In this document: positions 11,347 to 21,725 of the stretch, in pieces
Numbering within the stretch: the first letter of the stretch is position 1
Layout: each line of letters starts with the position of its first letter
From: Meghimatium bilineatum
Taxonomy: Eukaryota; Mollusca; Gastropoda; Stylommatophora; Philomycidae
Direction of reading: 5' to 3'
NCBI GenBank assembly: GCA_034231615.1
Contig: CM067304.1
Location: forward strand, 21,386,589-21,450,588
DNA: 64,000 bases
Notes under the pieces: model-generated
Seen by the model: only the letters and a program-made list of their open reading frames with translations
Database searches by the model: none
Told to the model about the DNA's origin: nothing
Position numbers and translations under genes: made by a program

Positions 11347-11552
11347 CCAGTGACAATGGAATAATGTGGCTATCAAAGTCTATGCCGGTCAACGTGATTA
11401 AGAGGTCTGCTACCTCCATTGTGGAGTTTGATTGCGAATTCCAGGAAACGTCCAGAAACAAGCAAATGCAGAAACAGCAGGGTAGCATATCATGGTTGAA
11501 AGATGGATTCCCCATGGACTTCAGAAGCACTGGGAGTAGAATCACAAAACAT
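11347..11552 (+). CDS. FGFR: FGFR-type receptor kinase, exon 1 seen (Ig domain II, first half)
   Basis: The first exon of the host receptor that I can identify. A pyrimidine-rich CTTTCCCCAG acceptor precedes it and a GTGAGT donor follows. It enters with two bases completing a codon and leaves in phase 0. It reads a C-type Ig strand pattern: MWLSKSMPVNV, then SIVEFDCEF with the first Ig cysteine, then SISWLKDGFPMDF with the invariant Trp, then RITKH. This fits the FGFR second Ig loop, which binds FGF and heparan sulphate outside the cell. The preceding exon must end in phase 1 and was not found, so signal peptide and first Ig domain are probably upstream of the window. Confidence 0.88.
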
Positions 11553-11713
11553 GTGAGTATGGAACTGAATACAGCAAATATTTTTGGAAGAATTCACATA
11601 CAGTTTGTTATTATCTTGTGTGCAGGGCCGTACATACATCTTCAGTAACAGGTGTGGGGGTGGGGGTTTACATTAAAATATAAATAAAAACAGCTAAGGC
11701 CATTCATCCATTA

Positions 11714-11812
11714 AATGAGCAATTTCCATTTAACTTAACAATTTCCATTCAACTGAGCAATTTCTATTTAACTGAGCAATTCCCATTTAACTGAGCAATT
11801 CCTATTTTTCTG
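11714..11812. repeat. 19-bp tandem repeat, five copies
   Basis: Unit TGAGCAATTTCCATTTAAC with few changes, inside the receptor intron. Confidence 0.9.
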
Positions 11813-11827
11813 TAAGAAAATTGATGA

Positions 11828-12000
11828 CCTTTTTGTGACAAATCTTTTTTTTTAATTAAAAAAAGGAGGAGGGGGGGGGGAATGGGAAGGGGAGTGGAAA
11901 GAGTACTCACATTTAGGCTAAATTCCAAGTACTAAAAGTCATGTTCTGATTTTATAACGTTTCAACACCCACCTCCTCCATCATCTTCTTATCTACAGAT
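11828..12000. repeat. Interspersed repeat shared with 895-1030
   Basis: Shares GACCTTTTTGTGA, a GGCTAAATTCC...AGTACTAAAAGTCATGTT arrangement and a CTTATCTAC end with 895-1030, the two differing mainly by a poly-T/poly-G insertion here. It may be a DNA-transposon remnant. Confidence 0.5.
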
Positions 12001-12008
12001 TTGCTTAT

Positions 12009-12103
12009 ATATATATATATATATATATATTTGTATATATATATGTGTGTGTGTATATTTGTGTGTGTGTATATATGTGTGTGTGTATATGTGCGTGTGT
12101 ATT

Positions 12104-12144
<41 letters not shown>

Positions 12145-12150
12145 GATGTA
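12009..12150. repeat. TA/GT microsatellite
   Basis: Compound (TA)n and (GT)n tract. It lies at the 3' end of the - strand LINE fragment that follows, so it may have grown from that element's tail. Confidence 0.95.
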
Positions 12151-12159
12151 TTAGAAGTG

Positions 12160-12500
12160 ACTTTGTCTTTCCTGTGAAGTTAAATAGTAGGTTTGAGAGG
12201 GGGAATGTGTCATGCCATGTGACGTATTCTATACAAAACATTGTCTTCCCAATAAACTCACTGAACCTCATTCTGTTGTGGGAAATGTGGCTTGCATTCT
12301 CCAACGACATATTCATGTTATCTTTAATGTCGTCAGTCCATCTTCTTCTTCTTGGTCTGCCCTTTTTTCTCCATGCAGTGCTCTGCCCTCCATAATTTGT
12401 CTTTCTAAACAGTGGTGTCTCTTTATATGCCCAAAAAGGTGTAGTTTTCTTAGAGGTGGTTTGTGCACAATGAAAGAGGCACATTTTCCATATTAGCTGC
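12160..12500 (-). mobile_element. LINE 3' fragment
   Basis: A - strand frame has KGRPRRRRWTDDIKDNMNMS followed by a HNRMRFSEFIGK block, the C-terminal pattern of a LINE polyprotein. A related + strand piece is at 20415-20640 (LTRDIKECMHILLEEAGQ). Confidence 0.75.
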
Positions 12501-12929
12501 CCAGACATAGATCCTAACAAGAAAATAATCTTGCACGATTTCGGAAGGGAAAACAGTTATAGGCAGAGCACTTCAGTGGTACAAAAATGTATACAACCTC
12601 AATGAAGCACTTTTATATTTGCCACAATTGCTGGGCAAATCTGGCAGAGGCAGGGGTGCATGGGGGTTGACGTTGCGCAAAGATAAAGAAACTTTTGAAA
12701 CACTTTTGAGGAATAGACTGGAATGCACAAAGAGAAGGTCAATGCCAAACTGCAGTGACTGATTCATTCTACACCCAACTCTACCTAAACACAGGAACAT
12801 GGTGAATAATCGCTTAATGTTGAAAACAGCCAAATTTATATAAAATAACGTTAAGTCACAGTCGGATGTGTTTGAGTATAGGTGCAAATAAAACGGTGGC
12901 ACAACGCATTTCCACAGACTGACCATCAC
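12501..12929. other. No gene seen
   Basis: Unassigned intronic sequence. The left part of the Tc1-like element may extend into it. Confidence 0.4.
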
Positions 12930-14094
12930 AAAGTGTAGTTGCCAGACAATTTAATGTGGCTAGAAGCACCATTAATCGTCTTTGGAGGCAATTTCAACAA
13001 ACTGGCTCTGTGGCAGACCATAGCGCAGTGGAAGACCCAGAGTCGCAACATATGATGAAGACAGCTTCATACAGCTGAGTCACCTCAGGAATCAATTTGC
13101 ACCTGCGTCCTCTTCAGTCCACTCAATGCCAGCAGCTCGTAGAATTTCATATGAAAATGTCAAGAACCGGCTGCATGACGCAGGTCTTTGTGATAGAATA
13201 CTCTACAGAGGTCCTGTTCTACGAACTGGAATCTCCAGAACCGACTGCAGTGGACGAACCAGTATCGTCAATTTGCATACAGTACATATGGTACATTGGG
13301 AATGACGAGATGGATTTGGATTAGTGATGAATCATTTTTTTGCTCTATCGACATGATAGACTGAGAGGAGCTTACCGCAGAGTCCGTAAGTTCTATGCCC
13401 AGAACAATGTTAATGTGGCTCCTCCACATGGTAGTGGAGGTGTACTGATGTGGGGGGGGGGAGCGAACAACTTCATGTGAAGAAGTGACCTGGTGCAAAT
13501 TGAAGGACGCCTGAATACCGAACGATGCATTGTTGAAATTATTCGTCCCTGCATCCTTCCAGTTTTGGCTGCATGAGGGTATATTTTTCAACAGGAGTTA
13601 TCCTGAGTTAGTGTTAGCTCATGTGGCACAACTCACGACCTAGTTCCTCGCTGACAACAACACCCAGACCATTCTGTGGAAAGCTATGTCATCAGACATG
13701 AACCCCATAGAACACTTATGGAATGAAGTCGACAGATGATTGCCACAGCAAGATGTGGCTCCAGTCAATCTCCGACATTGGTCTCTTGCACTGCGGGAAG
13801 AGTGGGCAGCCATCCCACAACAATAGATCCAACGGCTAATTGGATCCATGTCAAGGAGTTATCGTTCTCTGATAGAGGCTAGTGGAGGCCATACACATTT
13901 ATGAAATGGAAGCCTCAGTCACAAAGAAGAAAAGTCGAAACCAAATTTAATGAACATCATTTCATTGTTAAAGTCTGAAAGGTTCTTCATGCCAAGGTTG
14001 AAACATTAATTCCGTAAAATATAATTTTAGTATGCGATGAAATTTGGTGACCACTAGCATTGCAAACATGTTGCATTTCTTTTTTTGAACAGTG

Positions 14095-14097
<3 letters not shown>
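12930..14097 (+). mobile_element. Tc1-like DNA transposon, decayed
   Basis: Successive + strand pieces follow a Tc1/mariner transposase in order. The helix-turn-helix region reads VARSTINRLWRQFQQTGSV (about 12940-13005). A GGGGVLMWGG-like block with frameshift lies near 13440. Near 13690 is a SDMNPIEHLWNEVDR block, which holds the region of the final catalytic acidic residue. An AIPQQ and IQRLIGSM end lies near 13810. Many stops and shifts. TTTTTTTGAACAGTGTA at about 14083-14097 looks like the right terminus; the left terminus was not found. Confidence 0.85.

Positions 14098-14099
<2 letters not shown>

Positions 14100-14133
<34 letters not shown>
14100..14133. repeat. TA microsatellite
   Basis: Uninterrupted (TA)n next to the right end of the Tc1-like element. 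Confidence 0.95.
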
Positions 14134-14137
<4 letters not shown>

Positions 14138-14345
14138 TTGAACATAGGTGTCAATTAGTACAAATTTTCTGTATTCATATGGTTTTGGGCCACACAAAAC
14201 AATTACAACAATACAATTTTTTTAAAAGAGCTCATTTGGTGTTGAACTTAAGTAATTATTGCCAATGCATACGTTTTTATCCGAATACACATACAATTTG
14301 TACAAAATATGAATTTGTGGAAAAATAAGTTGACAGCTATTTATA
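14134..14345 (+). repeat. Interspersed repeat R4, copy 1
   Basis: Shares CATTTGGTGTT, TAAGTAATTATTGCCAATG-like and the terminal AAAAATAAGTTGACAGCTAT with 51940-52165 in the same orientation. Confidence 0.75.
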
Positions 14346-14600
14346 TAGGCCTATATATTTATAAATGAGTATATGGCTCGTATATAGCTCGTATATAGCA
14401 TTAGCAGGATATCGGGTTATATAATAATTTTCAGAGTTGAAACCAGTGGCCAATGTAGTAAATATCCAGGCTGAAACCAGGACATATTGAAAAAAAGTAG
14501 TAGACCTATAACCCGATACATTGTTAAGCTTCTTATCTTGCGATCCTTTTATTTCATGATCCTCTTATAATGTGATCCCCTTATGTTGTTCATCTTCTAG

Positions 14601-14712
14601 GACTGGTCACTGAAGATAGTTAAACTCAATCTCGGTGACAGTGGCAACTACACATGTGTTGTAAACTCTGGTGTGCATCAACTGCAATGGACATTCTTTT
14701 TAAAAGTAGACA
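14601..14712 (+). CDS. FGFR: FGFR-type receptor kinase, exon 2 (Ig domain II, second half)
   Basis: Acceptor CATCTTCTAG, donor GTAGGT, enters in phase 0 and leaves in phase 1. It reads DWSLKIVKLNLGDSGNYTCV, the classical end of an I-set Ig domain: the DxGxYxC motif carries the second Ig cysteine. A short linker beginning LQWTFFLKV follows. Together with the preceding exon it makes one full Ig loop. The phase pattern (0 in, 1 out) agrees with FGFR genes, where Ig II ends with the HLDV-type linker. Confidence 0.92.
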
Positions 14713-14889
14713 GTAGGTTCTCATTGGTCATTATGTGTTGTCATGTGATACATAGTTTTTCATTGGTTACTATATTTGGTCATGTGACAAACAGAAGGGT
14801 ATTCATTGGTTATTTTGTTTGGTCATATGACACACAGCAAAGTTTTCATTGGCAGTGATAACAGCAAAGATAAGTAAAAAAACGGCAGT

Positions 14890-15150
14890 TTTCCCTGGAC
14901 ACTGGAGCAAAGACTAGCAAAATTGTTTACCTTTCATGCATGTCATACGAGGTGACTAAGGGGGTTGTGGGGGTGGAGTTGGCTATCCTATCCTGTATAG
15001 GTTCAAAGTGACTTAGAAGTCATGCTTAAGTCAGATGTGTCAAGCAGATAGGCACAAATATCACAGCTAAGATATGAACCATGACATAATGCATTCTGTT
15101 CTCTAGTCACCTTGCTAATCTGCAGGAGTTTGAGAATGAATGCAGGTGAA
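14890..15150 (+). mobile_element. SINE1 copy
   Basis: Near-complete: GGAGCAAAGACTAGC, CTTTCATGCATGTCATACGA, GGAGTTGGCTATCCTATCC, CAGATGTGTCAAGCAGATA, CTGCAGGAGTTTGAGAATGA. A partial copy in the opposite orientation follows at once. Confidence 0.85.
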
Positions 15151-15164
15151 TTAGAAGGGTCACT

Positions 15165-15275
15165 AACTTTATATGGGATGGAATTGTCAAATTTACTCCA
15201 AGCTTCCTTAGTTGCATCTAATAATATGCATGGCATATCACAGAGTTGCTATTCTTTGCTTCTCTTTCAACGCAT
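15165..15275 (-). mobile_element. SINE1 head fragment
   Basis: Reverse-oriented head: TATATGGGATGGAATTGTCA, CTTCCTTAGTTGCATC, GTTGCTATTCTTTGCTTC. With the + copy at 14890 it forms an imperfect inverted pair. Confidence 0.7.
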
Positions 15276-15379
15276 AGTAGCAACTGGTTATGAAGTAGTT
15301 TTTGTTGACCTGCTGCATAACTAAAACCTTACCCCTACCAAAGATGAATGTATCATGACATTTGATCAAATAAAAAGAT

Positions 15380-15465
15380 GATACAATGAATTTCCACTCT
15401 CTGGACTACATCCTACTGGAAATCTAGCAGTACCATTGTTTTGCTACAATAGAGAACCAGCGGAA
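15380..15465 (+). mobile_element. SINE2 3' fragment
   Basis: CTCTGGACTACATCCTACTG, GAAATCTAGCAGTACCATTG and a GAACCAGCGGAAA-like end. Confidence 0.7.
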
Positions 15466-15619
15466 AATTGATAATAAACATTGAAGTAAACCTTACTGGG
15501 ACCCTCTGCAAATTGTGGTCTTCTGTAAAAACTCTGCTACATCACTGACCATTACACTAAATAATGTGCAACTTGAATCGGTACAGAACTTTAACTCTCT
15601 CCAAAGTCACCACAAAACT

Positions 15620-16420
15620 ATCACTTGATGAAGAAATAAGTGTCAGAAAAGGAATCGCAGTCACCATGTTCAGCAATTTGTCAAGAAGAGCTGGAGCAAA
15701 ACAAAGTTGACACAGCAACAAAGCTCCTTATTTACCAAACTATAACCAAGTTCTTTTACGGATCTGAAACACTGATACCTAACTCAAGGAAAGAGTGCTC
15801 ATTGATCAACTCGATTACCACTGAAAATGGATGTGTCATGGCATTGGCACAAATAAAACGGCGACACAACGCATTTCCATTCTCTGGACTACATCCTGCT
15901 GGAAATCTAATAGGACCATGGTCTTGTTTCAAGTGAGATCCAGCGGAAGTTTGAGAATGAGCGCTGAAGAAGATCAACTCGATTTTATTCCAACTCTGTG
16001 CTGCCAATCTCAGATGTGGACTTTGACAAAAGAACTAGAGATTACGATCACATTATGCGAGATGAAATGGCTTAGAAAGACAGTTGAAATAACATGTAGA
16101 GATTAAATTCCCAATGACACTAAGAAATATGGTGGGTACAGAGGTGTGTATAAAATATATAGAGAGACAAAAGATAAAGTGGTTTGGCCATCAAACAAGA
16201 ATTAACCCAAGTAAACTCCTGGCGGCAGCTTACAACAGGAAAATATCAGAGTATAAAGCAAAAGGCCGTCCAATACGCAGGTGGATTGATAGCATCAAAG
16301 ATATTTTAAAGAGACACAATCTTGATTTCACAAAAACCTCCCAAATGGCAAAGAACAGAAATCTTCTGCTCCCCATGATGCCTCACAGCACACATGGCTA
16401 GAAAAGAAAGAGCAAAGGCT
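15620..16420 (+). mobile_element. LINE fragment, C-terminal region, split by a SINE2
   Basis: LIYQTITKFFYGSETL (about 15730) is the usual YGSETW block. After the SINE2 the frame continues with EMKWLRKTVEITCRD, IKYIERQKIKWFGHQTRINP and GRPIRRWIDSIKDILKRHNL, ending near 16400 (QMAKNRNLLLPMMPH). One of the better preserved LINE C-termini here, though split and shifted. Confidence 0.85.
15817..15971 (+). mobile_element. SINE2, complete, with 13-bp target-site duplication
   Basis: GATCAACTCGATT flanks the element on both sides (15804-15816 and 15972-15984), which fixes its length at 155 bp. It begins ACCACTGAAAATGGATGTGT and ends GAATGAGCGCTGAAGAA. It interrupts a LINE reading frame. Confidence 0.95.
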
Positions 16421-16469
16421 GAATAGCTTCCACTGTCTGTAAAATTCTAAACATCAGGTGACAACACAA

Positions 16470-16860
16470 AATGACCAATGTCAAGGTCCTCCAAAGGGTC
16501 AAAATTGCAAAACTAATGTCAATGCTTGGTCACAGAAAACTGAAGTGGCTTGGCCACATTCAGAGGACGAGCAACAGCTGCATCCCAAAGCAGCTGCTAT
16601 ATGGGAAGCTCTCATCACATGGTGCAAGGAAAAAGCTGTGATACAAAGTTGTATCCAACATGTATGAAAATCACACTTGAAAATTGGGGAAACCTGGTGG
16701 GAGATTGTCAAGCATGGAGAACTAGATTGCATAAGGGTGCTAGGACATTTTGAGAACTCAATAATGAGCAGAGCTGAAGAGTGAAGACGGAGGCGGAAGG
16801 AGCAACAACCCGGTGACGTGACATTCTCTGTGGCAGTGCAAAAACTTATGGATCGGCAAA
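16470..16860 (+). mobile_element. LINE 3' fragment
   Basis: Across frames it reads RVKIAKLMSMLGHRKLKWLG, then HIQRTSNSCIPKQLLYGKLS. A KLGKPGGR-type and an ARRRRKEQQP-like block follow. This is the pattern of an RTE/CR1-like C-terminus. No intact frame. Confidence 0.7.
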
Positions 16861-16939
16861 TTCAGCCATGCCATGAAAAGTCCTGCCTTGCTCATACCAC
16901 CTAAGCTCCACCTCATACAAGCTTACTTCATACAAGATG

Positions 16940-17106
16940 AAGAAGGCCATACTGTGAGCCAAAATCTATGCTGAAGTTGGATGTGTCAAGCAGAAAAGCA
17001 CAGATATCACAGCCAAACTGTAAACCATGACACAGCACATTCCATCCTCTGGATAGCATTTTGCTAGTTTCAGGAGTTTGAGAATGAACTTGCAAGAAGA
17101 AGAAAA
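16940..17106 (+). mobile_element. SINE1 3' fragment
   Basis: CTGAAGTTGGATGTGTCAAG, GCACAGATATCACAGCCAAA and GGAGTTTGAGAATGAACTTG with a GAAGAAGAAAATA tail; the head is missing. Confidence 0.8.
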
Positions 17107-17439
17107 TACATTGACGAATATAAAAATAGAAAGACTGCAACAATGACAAATACAGAATAAGTAAGTTTAGACAAAGTTCGCACAATTTCAATAGCGCAAT
17201 GTATTAATTCACTTAGGCTTAAAATCTCATGAGAAATCACTCTGATTAAATGAGAGTGAATGCAGAAGAGGAAAAAATAAGTATAAATAACCAAAATGTC
17301 TTCTTCTCATTCGCAGTTTAACATGTCTACACAGCAAGTCTGTTTTTAAAAAATAAATGCTGCTGTATTTGAAAGCTCCTCAGTGCTCCCATACTTCTTT
17401 CTGTGAATATCCATCTCTCTGGGCCAATGTTCTTCTCTT

Positions 17440-17870
17440 AACTGGTTTAGTGTATTGCAGTCTTGCAGGATATGTTCAGTGGCCTGTGCTACCTGCCCAC
17501 ATGGACACAGGGGTGATGGAACCAGTCTTAGTCTATTTAAGTGGCTGTTTAATCTGTTGTGTCCTGTTCTGAGGCGGAAGATAATAACCTGCTCAGCTCT
17601 GTCGAGATAGTGATAGTTGTCTTTTGGGTGGTCGACTTTCCTGATAGCTTTGATGAGAGTCCTCTTTTCTTGGTATGTGATTTCTTGGTCTTTTCGTTCG
17701 TGTGTTGCTTCATCCTCTGCTTCTTAATTTCCTGGTACCTCACAGTGGGATGGTATCCACAGTGCACCCTTCTTTTGATGCTCACTTCTCATATGGCTTC
17801 ATTCAGGTCTGGGAGTTTGTCGCTGTCAAGGGCTTGTAGGACAGACATTGCATCAGTAAGAAATACCACC
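17440..17870 (-). mobile_element. LINE fragment, RNase H and C-terminal knuckle
   Basis: On the - strand: HCGYHP-like remnant of the RNase H end, then SGKSTTQKTTITISTELSRL, then a frame with the fRLRTGHNRLNSHL pattern and a CPCGQ knuckle near 17500. Same class as 6225-6930. Confidence 0.65.
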
Positions 17871-18194
17871 TATTGACATTGGCTTGTTCTCATTGAAATG
17901 TCAGAGGATATCCAATAAGGTGGACAGTGCTGCAGTAACAAAACCAAGAGGCGATAACAACTACGATACTGTAATATTGTTACTGGTAACTAATATAATA
18001 AAACAAATAGTTGATCTGTAACAGAGGAACAAGTCCTTGTTTATTGTTATTTTTCTTTCACATTATTTTACTATTTGTTATATTAGTTTCCAGTAATAAT
18101 ATTACATTATAATAGTTGTTGAAGAAAAATAAATGAAAAACTTTTGTTACAGGAATGCTCTATTAAAAGTATATTTGTTAGACTATTCGCATAC

Positions 18195-18350
18195 AAAAAT
18201 GGCAACAAAAGGCATTTTTGTAATCTGGACTAGATCCTTACTCTGGAAATATAGTAGGACCATTGTCCTACTAGGTAGGACCGTTGTCCTACTAGGCCCA
18301 TTGTCCTACTGCAAGAAAGGTTCAGTGGGAGTGTGAGAACAAATGCTAAA
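18195..18350 (+). mobile_element. SINE2 3' fragment with local tandem expansion
   Basis: SINE2 body with the AGGACCATTGTCCTACTAG segment present three times (18250-18320), a small-scale version of the repeat growth seen in other copies. Confidence 0.75.
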
Positions 18351-18398
18351 AGACAAAATTATTTGTATAACTTATGAACTTGTTCTACATCTCCCCAG

Positions 18399-18595
18399 AA
18401 GTGGAAGATAGTATCCCAATTCTAGAGAATCGTCTGTCTAACCAGACAGTAATCGCTGGCTCAAAAGTGACCTTGGTATGCTCATGTTTGCCAACGCCAT
18501 CTGTAGAGATAATTTGGGTAAAGCTGCACCTTATCAATGGCTCTTATGGATTTGGTTGTATTAACGATGGGGATCCACATGTTACGATTCTGAAG
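18399..18595 (+). CDS. FGFR: FGFR-type receptor kinase, exon 3 (Ig domain III, first half)
   Basis: Acceptor CATCTCCCCAG, donor GTAATG, phase 1 in and phase 0 out. It reads a linker (DSIPILENRL), NQTVIAGSKVTLVCSC with the first Ig III cysteine, VEIIWVKLHLINGSYGFG, and DPHVTILK. The order of the Trp, the NGS-Y-G turn and the final VTxLK is the best family marker in the extracellular part. In FGFRs this exon (IIIa) is followed by alternative IIIb/IIIc exons that set ligand choice. Only one such exon is seen here. Confidence 0.93.
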
Positions 18596-18769
18596 GTAAT
18601 GTACTTTTGTAAGATGTAAGATTGTATGTAGTAGGCACCTTTCCATCTTTCCAGGTGATATTGTTCTTCTATAAGAAATATTCTATAATCTACAATGCAT
18701 GACGATGATGGGTGTGATTCACAAGACCAATCTGAGCCACAAAGAGTCTTCTACAGTCTTTCTATCTAT

Positions 18770-19110
18770 TCGCTAAACCCTGTGTTGCCTTTCAGAGTCA
18801 GGGGTGGAGGAGTTTTCCTGGAGATGGACCATGTGTGTGCTGAGTATATTGTGGAATTTTTTGCCACTTTTATTTTGGTGGTCCATTGTTTTTGAGGTTG
18901 ACCTCTAGGTTTAACTTCACTGAATCTGTGTAGCAAAACTTGCTGTGGTATGATGGTAGTCTGCTGATGTGTGCAAACCATTTGATCTGTTGTCTCCTAA
19001 TATATTCCAAGATTGGGGTGGTGCTGGTTCTTCGTCTAAGGTCCTGTACAAGCATGCCATTTCAGCTGTCACAGGTTTACATTTGTCTTGTGCTGTCATT
19101 GTCCATGTTT
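18770..19110 (-). mobile_element. LINE fragment, C-terminal region
   Basis: On the - strand: EMACLYRTL, ILEYIRRQQIKWFAHISRLP, and a PRGQPQKQWTTKIK block. The same kind of linker region as 15620-16420, decayed. Confidence 0.6.
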
Positions 19111-19915
19111 GGCATAATAATCATTTTTAATAGTGTTATTGTGGTGTTTAAATCTACATTTTTGTCATTTGCCCTAGGGCTTGGTATGCTTTACTACATC
19201 AATTATGTATTTCTTTGCTGCTCTTGCCTTGGCATATCCGTAGCTTCAAAACATAATCCCTAAGTATCTCTTGAGGACAAGATAAACAGCTTAACCACTA
19301 TGTTATGGTTATCCAGGGCCCAATAAAATACACTTAGGGTAGATATGTTTCCCATTTGAGGATCCTTGGTGTCAATTATACAAGGATTAGACAAATAAAA
19401 CATAGATAAGAGAAAGGAAATGAGAGGCATGGATATACTGCAATGTAATAAGTCACCCCCATAGCAAACTTTGTGGAAAAGGGTACCTTGAGAAGATGTT
19501 GCTATGGACACATTTCTGCACGAAAGGCCATTTGCTAGAACCAGGATTCTCAACCTTTTCAGATGGTGAGTACTGGCCACTTTTAATTGTTAGTGATTAC
19601 AGGCACTTTTTAACTTGTATGGCACAAGCACATATCCTTGCGAGAGCATCAATGTGCTCGTGATCACCATAATGAAAACACTCTAGAAGCTTACTACAAG
19701 AGCAAATAGTAGCTTTTGTGGTGAACATTTATTTGTACCTAGATGTTAGAAGCAGGAGATTCCTGTCAACATCCATTTTTTTAAGCAGGACCACTGGCCC
19801 AGGAACAACATGATCCCCATTAGATTGTGAGCATAATTTAGACAAATATTAAAATCACTTTTGACAACTTGTAATAAGGTGAAGATACCTAATCATAGTT
19901 TCTTGTAGATAGTAT

Positions 19916-19976
19916 GTTTTCCAGACTACATACTGTTAATCTGCAGGAGTTTGAGAATAAATGCAGAAGAAGACGA
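19916..19976 (+). mobile_element. SINE1 3'-end fragment
   Basis: TTCCAGACTACATACTGTTA, CTGCAGGAGTTTGAGAATAA and a GCAGAAGAAGA tail, ending about 75 bp before the next exon. Confidence 0.7.
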
Positions 19977-20051
19977 TGTATCAATTTTCATATTTTCTGT
20001 TTCTTTATGCCAGATAGTTTTTGAATGTTTTGTTTTTTTGCTTGATTCCAG

Positions 20052-20184
20052 AATTGGAGCCTTACACATTATGTACCCCTGGTGTTTGATAAAATACGGA
20101 AAGAGGAAGAAGGATGGTACATGTGCGGGTTAAAAAATAGGATAGGACCTATTTGTGAAGCAGCATACTTGACAGTTGTAGAAG
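20052..20184 (+). CDS. FGFR: FGFR-type receptor kinase, exon 4 (Ig domain III, second half)
   Basis: Acceptor CTTGATTCCAG, donor GTAACA, phase 0 in, phase 1 out. It reads NWSLTHYVPLVFDKIRKEEE, then GWYMCGLKNRIGP with the second Ig III cysteine, then an EAAYLTVVE exit. This is the counterpart of vertebrate exon IIIb/IIIc, which closes the FGF-binding pocket. No second alternative exon was recognised between 18.6 and 22.2 kb, so ligand choice by IIIb/IIIc splicing is not supported here. An extra Cys (GPICEAA) near the end is unusual and leaves an odd cysteine. Confidence 0.92.
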
Positions 20185-20414
20185 GTAACATTTAGAGATT
20201 TTATTTCATTAAGTGTTCGTTAAAGCGTAAGGTTTTCACTAAGGCTTGCGGTCCAAGATGGTGAACGAGAACGTATGTGTTCTTTGTAGGTCATAATTAA
20301 TCAGATGTTCCTATGTTGGTAGCAATGGAAAACTGCATGAGTATTGTGCCAAGAATTTCCTTATGGATGTTGTGAAATTTTCAATCATATTTTATGAGGA
20401 AGTTCGATTTTTTT

Positions 20415-20640
20415 GCTGTGTGAAGTGGTATGGAAAATATTGCTGGAGGGAGAAATAGAAGGGAGCAGAGGCAAAAATCACCCAAGACACCGTTTGACAA
20501 GAGATATCAAAGAATGCATGCATATTTTGCTGGAGGAGGCAGGACAATTCACCAAAAACCAAGAAGATTTCAAGAGATTCATAAGAAAGACAACACTCTG
20601 GAAAGAATATGTCACATAACAAGCATTTGTACATAATCAC
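20415..20640 (+). mobile_element. LINE 3' fragment
   Basis: A + strand frame with GEIEGSRGKNHPRHRLTRDI and KECMHILLEEAGQFTKN, then FKRFIRKTTLWKEYVT: a LINE polyprotein end of the family seen at 12160-12500. Confidence 0.75.
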
Positions 20641-20654
20641 AAATGATGGTAGAT

Positions 20655-21100
20655 GTGAAACAGAAGGTAAAAGGAGAATAAGAATGGCTAGTAGAGGTAG
20701 GCAGATAGAAATGGGAAAGTAACATCACTAGATGGACAGGTTACAGTCTAGCAGAGTGCACCACCAAAACAAGAGACATGGAATGTTGGAAGTCTGTTGC
20801 CGCCAACCTTCATTGCGGAGACAGCACTTGATGATGATGAAGGATTGGCTAAAAGTACTTTCATTAACATGAGGAAAATATCTATTATATATATTGGCGT
20901 ATGGCTCAGAAACATGGATAATGAACAAACAACTACAAGACCAATTTGATGCAATCAAGATGTGAATATGTAGAAGAATAGGGAGAACTTAGTGGAAAGA
21001 GAATAAAATGAATAAAGAGGTTCAAACAACATTTCATATGAAAAAAGAACTATTAAAAGAAGTAAAAGATCAAACAAATAAAATATTTTAGACATTAAAA
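20655..21100 (+). mobile_element. LINE family A, two adjoining fragments
   Basis: 20655-20845 is the extreme 3' end (ACAGGTTACAGTCTAGCAGA, GCCAACCTTCATTGCGGAGA, then TTGATGATGATGAA). 20846-21100 is a further upstream part of the same family (GCGTATGGCTCAGAAACATG). The order is inverted relative to a full element, so they are separate insertions or rearranged. Confidence 0.7.
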
Positions 21101-21113
21101 GACCACAGCCAAC

Positions 21114-21353
21114 AAATCACCACAGCCAACAAATGCTGGGTTGATAGCTACATTCTGAATAGGATATGCTACCAAGAATTAATTTCTTGTTCAATTACTG
21201 TATTTTGGTATTTGCTGTATTCTGGTATTTCTGTTAATCTTTGTAGCCAACGCTGTCAAAGAAGAGTAGGAACCAGCTGCAGATATGACCTCCATAATAA
21301 TCACGAGCGTTAGTCTGTTCATTGTACTCCTGATCATTATCATCATCAGTGGC
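21114..21353 (+). pseudogene. Duplicated transmembrane-exon region with in-frame stop
   Basis: These 240 bp are almost identical to 22116-22355 at a constant offset of 1002 bp. They cover part of the upstream tRNA-SINE and intron, the same splice acceptor (TTAATCTTTGTAG at 21246), and about 107 bp of the transmembrane exon. The copy breaks off inside the transmembrane segment (after ATCATCATCAGTGGC). One difference turns an AAG lysine codon into TAG (GAAGAGTAGGAA, about 21268-21270). If spliced to exon 4 it would end the protein just outside the membrane. It may be a dead duplicate, a poison exon or a terminal exon for a soluble receptor; the sequence cannot decide. Confidence 0.9.
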
Positions 21354-21419
21354 CTTGTTGAAGACTTTACTTGAAGATAAAGTCAAGTGGAGACAAAAGA
21401 GACAAATTATGAATTTGTA

Positions 21420-21725
21420 TTCTTACCGTAGGCATTCCTGGGTGGTTGACAGTTGTAGCCTCATACATTCCTGTTCACTGCCAGTCTCAGGCATTTCTGG
21501 CAGTTTCAACCTCAGCCTTAGGTGGCTGGCAGTTGCAGACACAGGCAGTCCTGTGTCAATGGTAGTTGCAGGCTTGACCTTGCTGGGTGTCTGGCAGTGC
21601 AGCCTCTGGCCTTCCTAGGTAGATGGCAGTTGCAACTACAGGCATTCCTGGGTGATTGGCAGTTACAACCTCAGACATTCCTGGGTGGATAGCTGTAGCA
21701 GCCTCATGAATTACTGGGTGACTGA
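21420..21725. repeat. Degenerate ~45-bp tandem repeat
   Basis: Repeated GGCATTCCTGGGTGGTTG, GCAGTTGCAACCTCAG units with much divergence. Confidence 0.75.

Noticed and set aside
12005-12520. 171-codon frame on the - strand
   Set aside because: The real content is a LINE C-terminus. The rest is translation of the TA/GT microsatellite.
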